Source of the DNA: SAR202 cluster bacterium bin87
GTDB lineage: Bacteria; Chloroflexota; Dehalococcoidia; Lucifugimonadales; UBA3495
Direction: 5' to 3'
Assembly (NCBI GenBank): GCA_002238825.1
Contig: MPNC01000013.1
Coordinates: forward strand, 70,006-102,757
DNA length: 32,752 nucleotides
Numbering within the stretch: position 1 is the first letter of the stretch; the number at the start of each line of letters is the position of its first letter. The notes under the pieces are model-generated. The model made no database searches, was not told the origin of the DNA, and was given only the letters and a program-made list of their open reading frames with translations. The position numbers and the translations under genes were made by a program. Positions 15,972-24,379 of the stretch are shown here, one piece after another.

Positions 15972-16967
15972 ATGCGCAGCATCGACATTCACGCCCACCT
16001 GACCCCGCAGTGTTTCTGGCGCGCCACCGAGGACGGAGGCGACTGGCACACTCTCCGGCGGGAACAGGACGCCAACGGACGCCCTGTCCTGGTGTCGGGA
16101 ACCGGCCGGGGGCAGCTTCCGCCCAAGGCCAGCTGGACGCCGGAGCAGCGCATGGCCGACATGGACTCCCTGGGGGTGGACGTGCACGTGGTCTCGCCCT
16201 TCGGCGGGTTCTACAACTACGACATGGACACCGACGTGACCGTTGCCACGTCTCGAGAATGCAACGACGAGATCAGCCAGATGATGCAATCCTGGCCCGA
16301 ACGGTTCTCCGGCTTGGCGACGCTGCCCATGCAGGATGTGCCCGCCGCCATCGCCGAGCTGGAGCGGGTCATGGTGAACCTGGGGTTCAAGGGCGCGATG
16401 ATCGACGACAAGATCAACGGCAAGCTGCTGGACGAGCCGGAGTTCCTGCCCTTCTGGAAGGCCGCCGAGCAGCTGGGCGCGGTCATCCTGTTCCACCAGT
16501 CCGGCGACACCATCGTCGACGCGCGCATCAAGCGCTACCACCTGCCCAACTCGGTGGGCAACCTGGCCGACCGCACACTGACCTTCGCATCCCTGGTGAT
16601 GGGCGGCGTGATGGACGCCTGCCCCGACCTGCGCATCTGCCTGTCCCACGGCGGCGGTTACGCCTGCTACGGCGCGGGCCGCATGGATCGAGGCTGGGAG
16701 CGGACCCCGGAGTCCCAGCGTGTGGCGGCCGACCCGCCCAGCCAGTACCTGAGCCGGTTCTACTACGATTGCATCGTGTACACCGAGGAGTCCCTGCGGT
16801 TCCTGATCGACTCGGTGGGCATCGACCGGGTGGTTTTCGGGACCGACTGGCCCTACGACATGGCGCAGGACTGGCCGGTTTCGTGGATTTTGGCCATGGA
16901 CAGCCTGACCCAGGACGAGAAGGACGCCATCCTGTGGAAGAACCTCGAGACCCTGCTGGGCATCTGA
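15972..16967 (+). CDS. ACMSD-type amidohydrolase
   Basis: 331 residues, amidohydrolase-2 (PF04909) TIM barrel. Metal ligands H7 and H9 in IDIHAHL, H175 in LFHQSG, H226 in LSHGGGYACYG and D292 in FGTDWPYD are all present. Relatives decarboxylate aromatic acids (aminocarboxymuconate, resorcylate, isoorotate) or hydrolyse small cyclic substrates; this one cannot be assigned. AGGAGA precedes ATG 15972, and longer upstream frames lack support. A paralogue follows after 52 bp; the two are collinear with the His and Asp at nearly the same numbers, which points to tandem duplication. Confidence 0.95.
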   Translation: MRSIDIHAHLTPQCFWRATEDGGDWHTLRREQDANGRPVLVSGTGRGQLPPKASWTPEQRMADMDSLGVDVHVVSPFGGFYNYDMDTDVTVATSRECNDEISQMMQSWPERFSGLATLPMQDVPAAIAELERVMVNLGFKGAMIDDKINGKLLDEPEFLPFWKAAEQLGAVILFHQSGDTIVDARIKRYHLPNSVGNLADRTLTFASLVMGGVMDACPDLRICLSHGGGYACYGAGRMDRGWERTPESQRVAADPPSQYLSRFYYDCIVYTEESLRFLIDSVGIDRVVFGTDWPYDMAQDWPVSWILAMDSLTQDEKDAILWKNLETLLGI

Positions 16968-17019
16968 CCACCAACTTCCAGCCGCACGTTTCCCAAGCCC
17001 GTGTTCCGGAGGTTCACTC

Positions 17020-18021
17020 GTGAGACACATCGACGTACACACCCACCTGGCGCCGCAGATCCTGTGGAAGGCCTTTGCAAACGGCGAGAACTGGCACGGG
17101 ATGCGGCACGAGGTCCAGGACGACCTCGAGTTCATCGTGGGAAACGGCAAGCGCATCCTGATCAACTCGCCCAAGATACGGTACACGCCGGAGGAACGGC
17201 TGGCGGATATGGACGCCGAGGGGACGGATGTGCAGGTGGTGTCAATCCACACGCCGCTGTTCCCGTACCACTGGGAGACCGCCGCAGCGATCAAGGCGTC
17301 CCAGGAGGTCAACGACGAAATCGCCGGCATGACCCGGAAGTGGCCTGATCGTTTCGCCGGCCTGGCCACGCTGCCGGTGCAGGATGTCGACGCCGCCATC
17401 GCCGAGCTGGAACGAGCCGTCAAGGTCCTGGGCCTCAAGGGGGCCGAACTCGACATGGTGGTCAACGGCCAGAACTGGGACGAACCGCACTTCCTGCCGC
17501 TGTTCAAGGCGGCCGAGGAACTCGACGCCCTGCTGTTCTTCCACCCGCAGCCCCAGGACAACATCATGGCGCTGGAGCGGACGCTGCGTTACGGCATCCC
17601 CAACAGCGTGGGCGTCGTGCTGGAGGATGCCCTGCTGGTGGCGACCCTGATCTTTAGCGGCGTGCTGGACGAGTGCCCCAACCTGCGGGTGTGCGTCGCC
17701 CACGGAGGCGGCGGGGCCTGCTTCGGCATGGGACGCCTGGATCACGGGTGGCAGGTGCGCTCGGAGGCGCGGGTGAACATCCAGAAGCCGCCCAGCTCCT
17801 ACCAGAAGCAGATCTACTACGACTTCCTGACCAGCAGCGAGGCCGGGCTGCGCTTTCTCATTGACAGCGTCGGCATCGACCGCGTCGTCATCGGCAGCGA
17901 CTGGCCCTTCGTGGGTTGGGACCCCTCGCCCGGCGGGTGGCTGGAAAGCCTGGAGAGCCTGTCGCAAGAGGAGAAGGAAAAGATTTCCTGGCGCAACCTG
18001 GAAACGCTCCTGGGCATCTGA
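17020..18021 (+). CDS. ACMSD-type amidohydrolase, tandem paralogue
   Basis: 333 residues, same family as the preceding gene and clearly homologous throughout. Metal ligands: H7/H9 (IDVHTHL), H175 (LFFHPQ), H228 (VAHGGGGACFG) and D294 (IGSDWPF). It starts at GTG 17020, 7 nt after CGGAGG; the next plausible start is far downstream. Different loops around residues 30-50 and 255-265 suggest it takes a different, perhaps related substrate. The pair probably acts in one pathway, with two steps or two substrates of similar shape. It ends the plus-strand hydrolase run. Confidence 0.95.
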   Translation: MRHIDVHTHLAPQILWKAFANGENWHGMRHEVQDDLEFIVGNGKRILINSPKIRYTPEERLADMDAEGTDVQVVSIHTPLFPYHWETAAAIKASQEVNDEIAGMTRKWPDRFAGLATLPVQDVDAAIAELERAVKVLGLKGAELDMVVNGQNWDEPHFLPLFKAAEELDALLFFHPQPQDNIMALERTLRYGIPNSVGVVLEDALLVATLIFSGVLDECPNLRVCVAHGGGGACFGMGRLDHGWQVRSEARVNIQKPPSSYQKQIYYDFLTSSEAGLRFLIDSVGIDRVVIGSDWPFVGWDPSPGGWLESLESLSQEEKEKISWRNLETLLGI

Positions 18022-18374
18022 CAACGGAGTTCGATGCGCGCGGAGATTTCCGGCAAAACGGTCAATCAACGGGTGTAATGTATGGAATTCGGATCGCAGG
18101 CGGGCATGACGTTGAAATCCGTCTGTAGGTGATGTGTGCAAGCGGTTCAACCTCAAGAGGCTGGCGGAGCGATGTCCGCGTTGCATATCGGCATTGCGAC
18201 TGGCGCAATCTCCATTGCCGCATTATCATGCCGCGCGCCGGTCGATAGGCTGGCAGTTTTAATACCCCGCCGGCCGTTCTCGGCCGGCGGGGATATGCCG
18301 CGGAACTCGGGTCTGGCCCGCAAATTGCCGGCGCCTGTTGGTTTGGTTTCGTGCCGCGAACAAACGGGCCGACG
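18022..18374. other. Gene-free gap with an 11-bp hairpin
   Basis: Between the amidohydrolase and the structured RNA-like segment. A perfect hairpin CCCCGCCGGCC (18265-18275) with GGCCGGCGGGG (18282-18292), loop 6 nt, stands here. On the minus strand it is followed by TATTAAAAC, so it could weakly terminate minus-strand transcripts. No protein gene is supported. Confidence 0.5.
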
Positions 18375-18592
18375 GTGCGGGTCTGGACGGGCTGTCAGGT
18401 GAAGCCCCGGGGCGTGAGTTGAAGGCGCTGGCGGGTTTAGTTCCAGCGCACTGCGATGGGGAAACTGTCCCGCGAAGCCCAGCTATTGCAACGACGCCTC
18501 GCAGGGTCATTGAATGCCTTCAATAAGGTAGATCCGAGGGCGAAATCAGCCCTCGTCGGGCGAACGCTCAGTCAGGATAGGTTCGGAGCGAT
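18375..18592 (+). ncRNA. Orphan HEARO / omega-RNA-like structured RNA
   Basis: About 220 nt rich in hairpins and without a convincing ORF. Stems: GGGCT (18389 onward) with AGCCC; GCGCTGG (18425-18431) with CCAGCGC (18443-18449); ATTGAA (18509-18514) with TTCAAT (18519-18524); CGAGGGC (18535-18541) with GCCCTCG (18549-18555). The linking text (GGGGAAACTGTCCCGCGAAG, CCCAGCTATTGCAACGACGC, CGAACGCTCAGTCAGGATAG) strongly resembles the scaffold of the omega RNAs that precede IscB nucleases, as I remember them from Chloroflexota. No IscB ORF follows, so this would be a stand-alone copy. The assignment is from memory and unproven; the stems are seen directly. Confidence 0.5.
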
Positions 18593-18809
18593 GCGGTTGC
18601 CGGTATGCCCGGCCAACCCGTCCGGGCCGTCCGGCTTGCGTGTAATACGATATGATCCGATTGTCCGAACGCCAACCTGCAAGTTGTGAAAAGTCACGAC
18701 GATAGTCGGAGCCTGCGGTGCCCGGAGTGGGGAGTCAATGATGGCTGACGCCGCTCCAAAAGTGCCGACGGCCCGACGGCCCGAAGCGCAGCGGCGCGAG
18801 CTTGCCACC

Positions 18810-19910
18810 TCACCCCACCGGTAGTTCCCGGCCGCTATCGGACGCCTGCTTGACGGTATCGAGGAAGCGATGGAGGCCGACTGCAGTATCGAACGTTGGC
18901 AGACGACTGGTCTCGCCCGTCCTGATCGCCTCGGCGAACAGGGCGTATAGCTGCCCGACGTTGTACGGGTCGCCGCGGGGAAAATCGTCGGGAACATACT
19001 CGAACTGCTGCGGTATGGTCAGGTCCTGCAGACCGTGATTGCCTTGGGCGCCCTGCACCCGCAGCATCTCGCCGCGCTGGGATGACACGCTGCCGGTGAC
19101 GATCAGCGTGCCTTCGCGGCCGTAGATCTCCATGCGGTAGCCGCTGCCGGCCCAGGGCACGGCCCCGACGTGTACCGACGCCGCCGCGCCGCGCGCCAAC
19201 TCTCCGGATACCCGAACGTTGTCCGGCGACAAGACGTCGACGTATTGCTGGGTGTCGGTCTCGTACCACTGGCGCACCTGGTTGGTGACCATGCAGGCGA
19301 CGCGGTTGAAGTCGCCCAGCACGAAGCGCAGGGCGTCGATCACGTGCCCGGTGGCAATGGTCAGGGTGTTGGCGCCCGCGCTGGGGTCCCGCTGCCAGGT
19401 GCCGCTGGACTGGCGGTTCACCGGCCCGTCCCGGAACGTGGTTACGGTGCAGGTCATCACCTCGCCCACGTAGCCGGTATCGATGAGGTCTTTGACGTAC
19501 ATCAGGGCCGGGCTGACGCGGGACTGAAGCCCGACCGCCGTCTGCACGCCCTTCGCCCGGGCCAGTTCGGTCAACTCCTCAGCCTCGGCAGTGGTGCGAC
19601 CCAGGGGCCACTCGGTGAGCACGTGCTTGCCGGCTTCGATGGCAGCCCTGGTTGGCTCGTAATGGGACGGGACCCGCACCACCACGGCCACGGCGTCGAT
19701 CTCGGGCGACGCGGCCATCTCACGGAAGTCGTGGAAGGCCAGCTTGGCCCCGAAGGCCTGCCGGGCCTCTTCCGCGCTCTCGGGCCGCGTGGTGCAGACC
19801 GCGGTGAACTCGACGTCCGGGCTGGCAAGCAGCGCGGGGAAGTGCGACTGCCCAGCCCAGCTCGAGTTAACGTTGGCTCCGACGAAACCGAGGCGGATCT
19901 TGTCTGTCAT
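18810..19910 (-). CDS. Gfo/Idh/MocA-family oxidoreductase, EWP variant, paralogue
   Basis: 366 residues, full-length paralogue of the gene at 5617-6711 (same domain order, same EWPLGRT at 100-106, same GHxID motif). Rossmann start LGFVGANVNSSWAG; CTTRPESAEEA follows. The EKP catalytic Lys is again Trp. The two genes share the N-terminal text MxDKIRLG and both open their own transcription unit, so duplication was likely followed by dispersal. CAGGAG precedes ATG 19908-19910. Substrate unknown. A stretch of gene-free DNA lies downstream and a family A repeat upstream. Confidence 0.93.
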   Translation of the reverse strand: MTDKIRLGFVGANVNSSWAGQSHFPALLASPDVEFTAVCTTRPESAEEARQAFGAKLAFHDFREMAASPEIDAVAVVVRVPSHYEPTRAAIEAGKHVLTEWPLGRTTAEAEELTELARAKGVQTAVGLQSRVSPALMYVKDLIDTGYVGEVMTCTVTTFRDGPVNRQSSGTWQRDPSAGANTLTIATGHVIDALRFVLGDFNRVACMVTNQVRQWYETDTQQYVDVLSPDNVRVSGELARGAAASVHVGAVPWAGSGYRMEIYGREGTLIVTGSVSSQRGEMLRVQGAQGNHGLQDLTIPQQFEYVPDDFPRGDPYNVGQLYALFAEAIRTGETSRLPTFDTAVGLHRFLDTVKQASDSGRELPVG

Positions 19911-19990
19911 GATGCGGGCTCCTGCGTTGTGATGGGCGGATGAATCTCGCTGCGGCGCCAGGTTGGGTTGACGTTTTGAAACCTCATGCC

Positions 19991-20092
19991 GTCATTGCGA
20001 GCGAAGCGTGGCAATCTCGTCGGGGCAAAGAACGCTACCGCGAGAACGGGATCGCCACGTCGCTTCGCTCCTCGCGATGACAAAATGGGTAA
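19991..20092. repeat. Interspersed inverted repeat, family A, copy 6
   Basis: The inner 91 bp (19991-20081) are identical to copy 7 at 22346-22436, the only identical pair in the window. The right outer arm AAAATGGGTAAGCGCG is partly kept; the left outer arm and spacer are missing. Confidence 0.9.
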
Positions 20093-20107
20093 GCGCGGGG
20101 GACTGGC

Positions 20108-21241
20108 CTACTCCAGGGAGTCGGGGTTGATTGGAGTGGGCATGGATTGGACCGCCGGAAGGACCTTTTCGGCGAAGAGGCGGAGGCTCTTTTCCGCCTT
20201 GTCCCGGGGCATGCCACCGTAGAACATGTGGATGACGACCTTTTCGAGGCTGATGGTCCACTGCAGCTGCCTGATCTTCTCTATGATCTCGTCCGGGGTG
20301 CCGATGGGCTGGGTGGCGCGGCGAGCGGCGAAGCCGGCGTCCGCAGTGCCAACATCGGCTTGCTGGCGCGTCAGGTATTCCTCGTAGCCGTTGATGCCCT
20401 CATAGCCCGGGTTGTTCCACTCGAAGTAGTGGTGCTGTGCAGCCATCAGCTGGTTGTGGAAATAGACCCAACCTTCCTCGGCTTCCTCCGTGGACTCGGC
20501 GCAATACATCCACAGCAGGGTGGTGGGCTGGTCGGGCGGCAGGCTCAGCTCCTTGCGGATCCGGTTGAACCGGCGCACCTTGGCGATCATCTCGTCGACG
20601 TCGTCGCCGGCGACGAACATCTGGCCCAGACCGTTTTCGGCGGCCATGCGCGCCGACGCCTCGGTGGTGAACGCCACCTTGATGTCCCGGGTCAGTTCGC
20701 CCTTGTGCCGCGCCTGGGGCCGGATGGTAGTCGGTGGGATGTCATAGACCTCGCCCTGGAACTCGAAACGCTCGGCGCCGTCAGCCGCCTTGATGGCGTT
20801 GATCACGTCGTAGAAGTACTTGTGCGACTCGCCGATCGGGTAGCCCAGCGACGCGTACTCGTGAGGAGCGATGCCGCGGCCGATTCCCAGGTGCAGCCGC
20901 CGTCCCTTCAGCAGGATATCCAGCATGGAGAGCTCGGACGCCAGGCGCACCGGGTTCCACCAGGGCGCGACGACCACCGCGGTGCCCACGTCCACCCGGC
21001 TGGTGCGCCCCGCCCAGTAGGCCAGGTACTGCAGCGGGTTGGGCTGCATGGAGTAGGCGGAACCGTAGTGCTCGGTGGCCCAGATGGAGTCGAAGCCCAG
21101 CGGCTCGACCAGTTCCCCCATGTAGAGGGTGTCGTCCATGTTGCTGGCGTCGGTTCTTTCCGGCGGCCGGTCGTAGTCCTCTGCCATCAGGCGCGGCCAG
21201 TCGCCCTGGTTGTAACCGGTTACCATCACTCCACAGTGCAT
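20108..21241 (-). CDS. LLM-class flavin-dependent oxidoreductase
   Basis: 377 residues, complete luciferase-like barrel. Hallmarks: GFDSIWATEHYG near 49-60, VDVGTAVVVAPWWNPVRLA, ELSMLDILLKGRRLHLGIGR near 104-123, and the C-terminal IGTPDEIIEKIRQLQ. The N-terminal segment MHCGVMVTGYNQGDWPRL is the flavin-facing first strand. It is longer than the gene at 2-940 and from a different subfamily. GGAGG lies 11 nt before ATG. Such proteins use FMNH2 or F420H2; the substrate is unknown. It stands alone between repeats. Confidence 0.95.
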   Translation of the reverse strand: MHCGVMVTGYNQGDWPRLMAEDYDRPPERTDASNMDDTLYMGELVEPLGFDSIWATEHYGSAYSMQPNPLQYLAYWAGRTSRVDVGTAVVVAPWWNPVRLASELSMLDILLKGRRLHLGIGRGIAPHEYASLGYPIGESHKYFYDVINAIKAADGAERFEFQGEVYDIPPTTIRPQARHKGELTRDIKVAFTTEASARMAAENGLGQMFVAGDDVDEMIAKVRRFNRIRKELSLPPDQPTTLLWMYCAESTEEAEEGWVYFHNQLMAAQHHYFEWNNPGYEGINGYEEYLTRQQADVGTADAGFAARRATQPIGTPDEIIEKIRQLQWTISLEKVVIHMFYGGMPRDKAEKSLRLFAEKVLPAVQSMPTPINPDSLE

Positions 21242-21360
21242 TTGGTTTGTTCCTCCGTCGGTTTCGCAGGGCTATTCCAAGCGCGATGCGCCCTGCGATC
21301 AGGCGATTTGCGATGCCAGTATAACCGTTCGCGTCGACCGACACCGGGGAATGGGGCCGG

Positions 21361-21525
21361 TGAGTGCCCGCTTTCGTGAATCGTCAGAATCAGGATTTTC
21401 AAGATTTTCGGATTATCAGGATTGGGACCGTTCTGTAATGGAGATCCCCCAATCCTGTCAAATCACAAAATCCTGGGAATCCTGATTCTGACGTTCCCCC
21501 ACCGCAAACCGGGTGCGCGTGAGGG
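21361..21525. repeat. Interspersed inverted repeat, family B, copy 1
   Basis: Core 21383-21492 begins GTCAGAATCAGGATTTT and ends AATCCTGATTCTGAC, its complement. Conserved flanks CTTTCGTGAATC on the left and TTCCCCCACCGCAAACCGGG on the right belong to the element, as they also occur in copies 2 and 3. The AT-rich core contrasts with the GC-rich neighbours. Confidence 0.85.
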
Positions 21526-21580
21526 AAATGGGTCCCGTGCCGGGGCAACGGGTCGGCGTGGGCTCGGCGACGCGCGCGGC

Positions 21581-22192
21581 TCACCGCCGCATGAAACCTT
21601 CCAGGCGGCGCTTCACCTCGGGCCACTCGCTGTCGATGACGCTGAAGTACACCGAATGGCGGTCGACGCCATCCCACGCGATGCGGTGGTTGCGCCAGGT
21701 GCCCTCTTCCACCGCGCCGATCCTGAGGATCGCACGCTGCGACCGCTCGTTCCGGCTGTCCGTTTTGAGGCTGACCCGCCGTGCGGACAGCTCTTCGAAG
21801 GCGTGACTCATCAGCAGGTACTTGCACTCGGTGTTGACCCCGGTGCGTTGCCACGCGGTGCCGTACCACGTCATGCCGATCTCCAGCGTGCGGTGCGGCC
21901 GGTCAATGTCCAGGTATGCCGTGGAGCCGATGGCCTTGCCGCTCGCCTGGTGGACCACGGCGAAGGCGACCCGTTCGCCCCGGCCCATTTCAGTCACGCA
22001 CTCGCTGACCCACGCCTCCGTGTCCGCGAAGTCGGCGAAGGCCGGCCGCGGCAGGTACCGCCAGATCGAGTCATCCATGCCCACTTCGTAAAGGTCTTGG
22101 GCATGCTCCAAACCCAGGGGTTCCATGCGCACGAGTTTGCCGGTCAGGGTCACCGGTTGCGGGTCCAGTTTCTTGGTGAGTTCAGCCGTCAT
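21581..22192 (-). CDS. GNAT-family acetyltransferase (RimJ/RimL type)
   Basis: 203 residues. It carries the GNAT fold of the RimJ/RimL branch: GKLVRMEPLGLEHAQDLYEV near 18-37, EIGMTWYGTAWQRTGVNTEC (the acetyl-CoA-binding block, with substituted QxxGxG/A loop) and LSARRVSLKTDSRNERSQRA at the end. RimJ/RimL enzymes acetylate N-termini or small amines. The start ATG 22190-22192 follows GGAG; an upstream frame to 22282 has no supported start. It is not close in sequence to the next GNAT gene, which points the other way. Confidence 0.92.
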   Translation of the reverse strand: MTAELTKKLDPQPVTLTGKLVRMEPLGLEHAQDLYEVGMDDSIWRYLPRPAFADFADTEAWVSECVTEMGRGERVAFAVVHQASGKAIGSTAYLDIDRPHRTLEIGMTWYGTAWQRTGVNTECKYLLMSHAFEELSARRVSLKTDSRNERSQRAILRIGAVEEGTWRNHRIAWDGVDRHSVYFSVIDSEWPEVKRRLEGFMRR

Positions 22193-22316
22193 GCTCGCTC
22201 CGGGTCCATGCAATTGGGCATGCCAGTATAACGCGGGCCGAAGGGCACCCTCGGTTCCTGACGATCGGGCATCCGACCGCAACCAGAAACTCGTAACGGA
22301 CGGTGCCGGGAGAGTG

Positions 22317-22455
22317 CCTCACGCGTACCTAGTTTCACTGGAACTGTCATTGCGAGCGAAGCGTGGCAATCTCGTCGGGGCAAAGAACGCTACCGCGAGA
22401 ACGGGATCGCCACGTCGCTTCGCTCCTCGCGATGACAAACTAGGTACGTGTGAGG
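22317..22455. repeat. Interspersed inverted repeat, family A, copy 7, most complete unit
   Basis: Full architecture: left outer arm CCTCACGCGTACCTAGTTT (22317-22335), spacer CACTGGAACT, inner arms 22346-22436, right outer arm AAACTAGGTACGTGTGAGG (22437-22455). The two 19-bp outer arms are complementary with one mismatch. The inner 91 bp equal copy 6. Confidence 0.9.
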
Positions 22456-22593
22456 GAGAGTGCGCGTGCAGGAACTCCGGCACTATCCGGTTGTTGGGAC
22501 TGTTGACCATACTCATGCCGCGGGCGCACACTCTGGCCCCGTCTTCCCGTCACGGAAGGTGGTGGAACCAGTCCTGCATAAGGGTCGTGAACG

Positions 22594-23106
22594 ATGCGCA
22601 TAGACTTGGGTGAATGGCAGATCCGGAGCTTCCGCAGCGAGGACGCCGAGGCGTTGGCCCGTTACGCCGACAACCGTAACGTGTCGAGGAACCTGCGCGA
22701 CGCCTTTCCCCATCCCTACACCCTGGCCCATGCCGAAACCTGGCTCGACCTGGTGGCGCAGGAGGCCAGGGAAAGCGACTTCGCCATCGCCTCGGAGACC
22801 GAGTTGATAGGCGGAATCGGGCTCCAGACCCAGCGGGACGTCCATCGGCGGTCCGGTGAGATCGGGTACTGGCTGGGAGAGCCGTTCTGGGGGCGTGGCA
22901 TCGCCACCGCTTCGCTGCGGGCGTTCACCGAGTACGCGTTCGAGCAGTTCAACCTGGTGCGCGTGTACGGGTACGTCTACGAGTGGAACCCCGCCTCGGC
23001 CAGAGTGATGGAAAAGGTCGGCTACCAGTGCGAGGGGCGCTTGAAGAAGAGCGTCACCAAGGACGGGCAGGTCATCGACCAGTTTCTCTACGCGATTACT
23101 CGCTGA
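22594..23106 (+). CDS. GNAT-family acetyltransferase (RimJ type)
   Basis: 170 residues. IRSFRSEDAEALARYADNRN at the N-terminus and the acetyl-CoA loop IGYWLGEPFWGRGIATASLR near 89-108, with RGIA replacing QxxGxG, are diagnostic of the RimJ/RimL group; ARVMEKVGYQCEGRLKKSV near the end completes the fold. Likely N-terminal or small-molecule acetyltransferase. The ribosome binding site is weak (AAGGGT). It lies between family A and family B repeats and has no operon partner. Confidence 0.93.
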   Translation: MRIDLGEWQIRSFRSEDAEALARYADNRNVSRNLRDAFPHPYTLAHAETWLDLVAQEARESDFAIASETELIGGIGLQTQRDVHRRSGEIGYWLGEPFWGRGIATASLRAFTEYAFEQFNLVRVYGYVYEWNPASARVMEKVGYQCEGRLKKSVTKDGQVIDQFLYAITR

Positions 23107-23140
23107 GCCAAGGCGCCAGCGGGGGGCGATGCTGCTCGGG

Positions 23141-23300
23141 CGCAGCCCGGTTTGCGGCGGAGGAACGTCAGAATCAGGATTTGCGGGATTTTATGATTTG
23201 GCAGGATTGGAATATCTCCATCTCGGAACGGCTGCAATCCTGATAATCCTCAAATCTTGCAAATCCTGCTTCTGACCATTTACGAAAGTGGGTATCCGTG
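23141..23300. repeat. Interspersed inverted repeat, family B, copy 2, reversed
   Basis: Core 23167-23276 with the same ends as copy 1. Its flanks (CCCGGTTTGCGGCGG left, ACGAAAGTGGGTATC right) are the reverse complements of the flanks of copies 1 and 3, so it is inserted in the opposite orientation. Confidence 0.85.
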
Positions 23301-23310
23301 GCGGCAACGC

Positions 23311-24225
23311 CTATGCCGTCGGTGGGTTGTCCCGGTACCAGTCCACGATCTCGGAGCCGGTGGCGGCCCACACGCCGCCCCGGCGCATCATTAGCCCCAG
23401 CGCCCGGTCGAGGTAACCGATGCGGAAGGGCTGGCCGATGAGCCAGGGGTGCAGGTTCAGCGCCATCACCCGCCCGTTCTGTTGGCCGTCCTCGTACAGG
23501 GTTTCGAAGCTCTCTTCCAGCAACTGCTGGTACCGGCCGACGACCACCCGGCGCTCCCAGAGAGCTGACACGTCGTCCAGTTCCCACATCACGGGCAGGG
23601 TGAACATCTCACCGTGAGGGCTGTGCAGCGGGTAGGGCTGCTCGTCGTTGACCCAGTCGCAGACGTAGCGCAGGCCGGCCTCAGACAGCAGCTGCGGGGT
23701 GCGGTTGGACTCGCCGTACTCCGGCCCCAGCCAGCCGGCGGGCGCGCTGCCAGTGGCGCGGGTGAGGGCGGCAACCGAGTGGCTGATGTACTCCCGCTCC
23801 GCATCCTCGGACATGTTGCTGGATATCATTTGCGACAGCGATACGCCGTGGCCGATGATCTCCGCGCCGGCCTCCTGGCAGTGCCGCACGAGGTAGGGAT
23901 AGTTCTCGGCAGTCATGGCGTCCATGGCCACGGTGGCCGGGATGCCGTGCTTCCGCAGGGTGTCGAGCACGCGGAATATGCCCACCCGGTGCCCGTATTC
24001 CCGGTGGGACAGACGAGCGTAGTCAGGGAACCCGCGCGCGCCCAATCCGCCGGAGAAGGGCGTGGTGAAGCTGTCGGCCGGCGGGTCCCATTCCGGGTGC
24101 TCCAGATTGACGATCACGCACAGGGCAACCCGCGCGTTATCCGGCCAGCGCAGGATCCCCCGCGTGTTGAGGGGCGACCAGTCGTAGTGCGGGTGGTCCA
24201 TCCCGAAACGCCGTTCTGCGGGCAT
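23311..24225 (-). CDS. Polysaccharide deacetylase-family hydrolase, PuuE/allantoinase-like
   Basis: 304 residues. NodB-fold protein of the branch that includes PuuE allantoinase: WPDNARVALCVIVNLEHPEW near 28-47, REYGHRVGIFRVLDTLRKHG, AEIIGHGVSLSQM with the conserved His, and ALNLHPWLIGQPFRIGYLDR near 258-277. No signal peptide, which favours a cytosolic ureide or cyclic amide substrate. AGAGGAGA precedes ATG. It is a paralogue of the next gene, 155 bp away across a family A repeat, and a distant relative of 13591-14472. Confidence 0.93.
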   Translation of the reverse strand: MPAERRFGMDHPHYDWSPLNTRGILRWPDNARVALCVIVNLEHPEWDPPADSFTTPFSGGLGARGFPDYARLSHREYGHRVGIFRVLDTLRKHGIPATVAMDAMTAENYPYLVRHCQEAGAEIIGHGVSLSQMISSNMSEDAEREYISHSVAALTRATGSAPAGWLGPEYGESNRTPQLLSEAGLRYVCDWVNDEQPYPLHSPHGEMFTLPVMWELDDVSALWERRVVVGRYQQLLEESFETLYEDGQQNGRVMALNLHPWLIGQPFRIGYLDRALGLMMRRGGVWAATGSEIVDWYRDNPPTA

Positions 24226-24250
24226 GTTTTATCTCCTCTTTGGTGCTGAT

Positions 24251-24341
24251 GTCATTGCGAGGAGCGCAGCGACGTGGCAATCTCGTTGGAGTGTGGCCCG
24301 CCGTTACACCGCCGAGATTGCCGCGCTGCGCTCGCAATGAC
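24251..24341. repeat. Interspersed inverted repeat, family A, copy 8
   Basis: Inner arms only: GTCATTGCGAGGAGCGCAGC on the left and CTCGCAATGAC on the right, followed by AAACTGAAG, a decayed outer arm. It sits between two minus-strand paralogues. Confidence 0.85.
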
Positions 24342-24379
24342 AAACTGAAGCGAGCGCTCGTGAGACGGCGCGGTCGGGC

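Noticed and set aside
18456-18689. 77-codon plus-strand frame
   Set aside because: It lies within the structured RNA-like segment; its translation reflects RNA stems and not a protein family.
18022-18809. tRNA or rRNA genes in the large gaps
   Set aside because: No cloverleaf with a T-arm GGTTCRA block or ribosomal RNA core sequence was found by eye in any gap.
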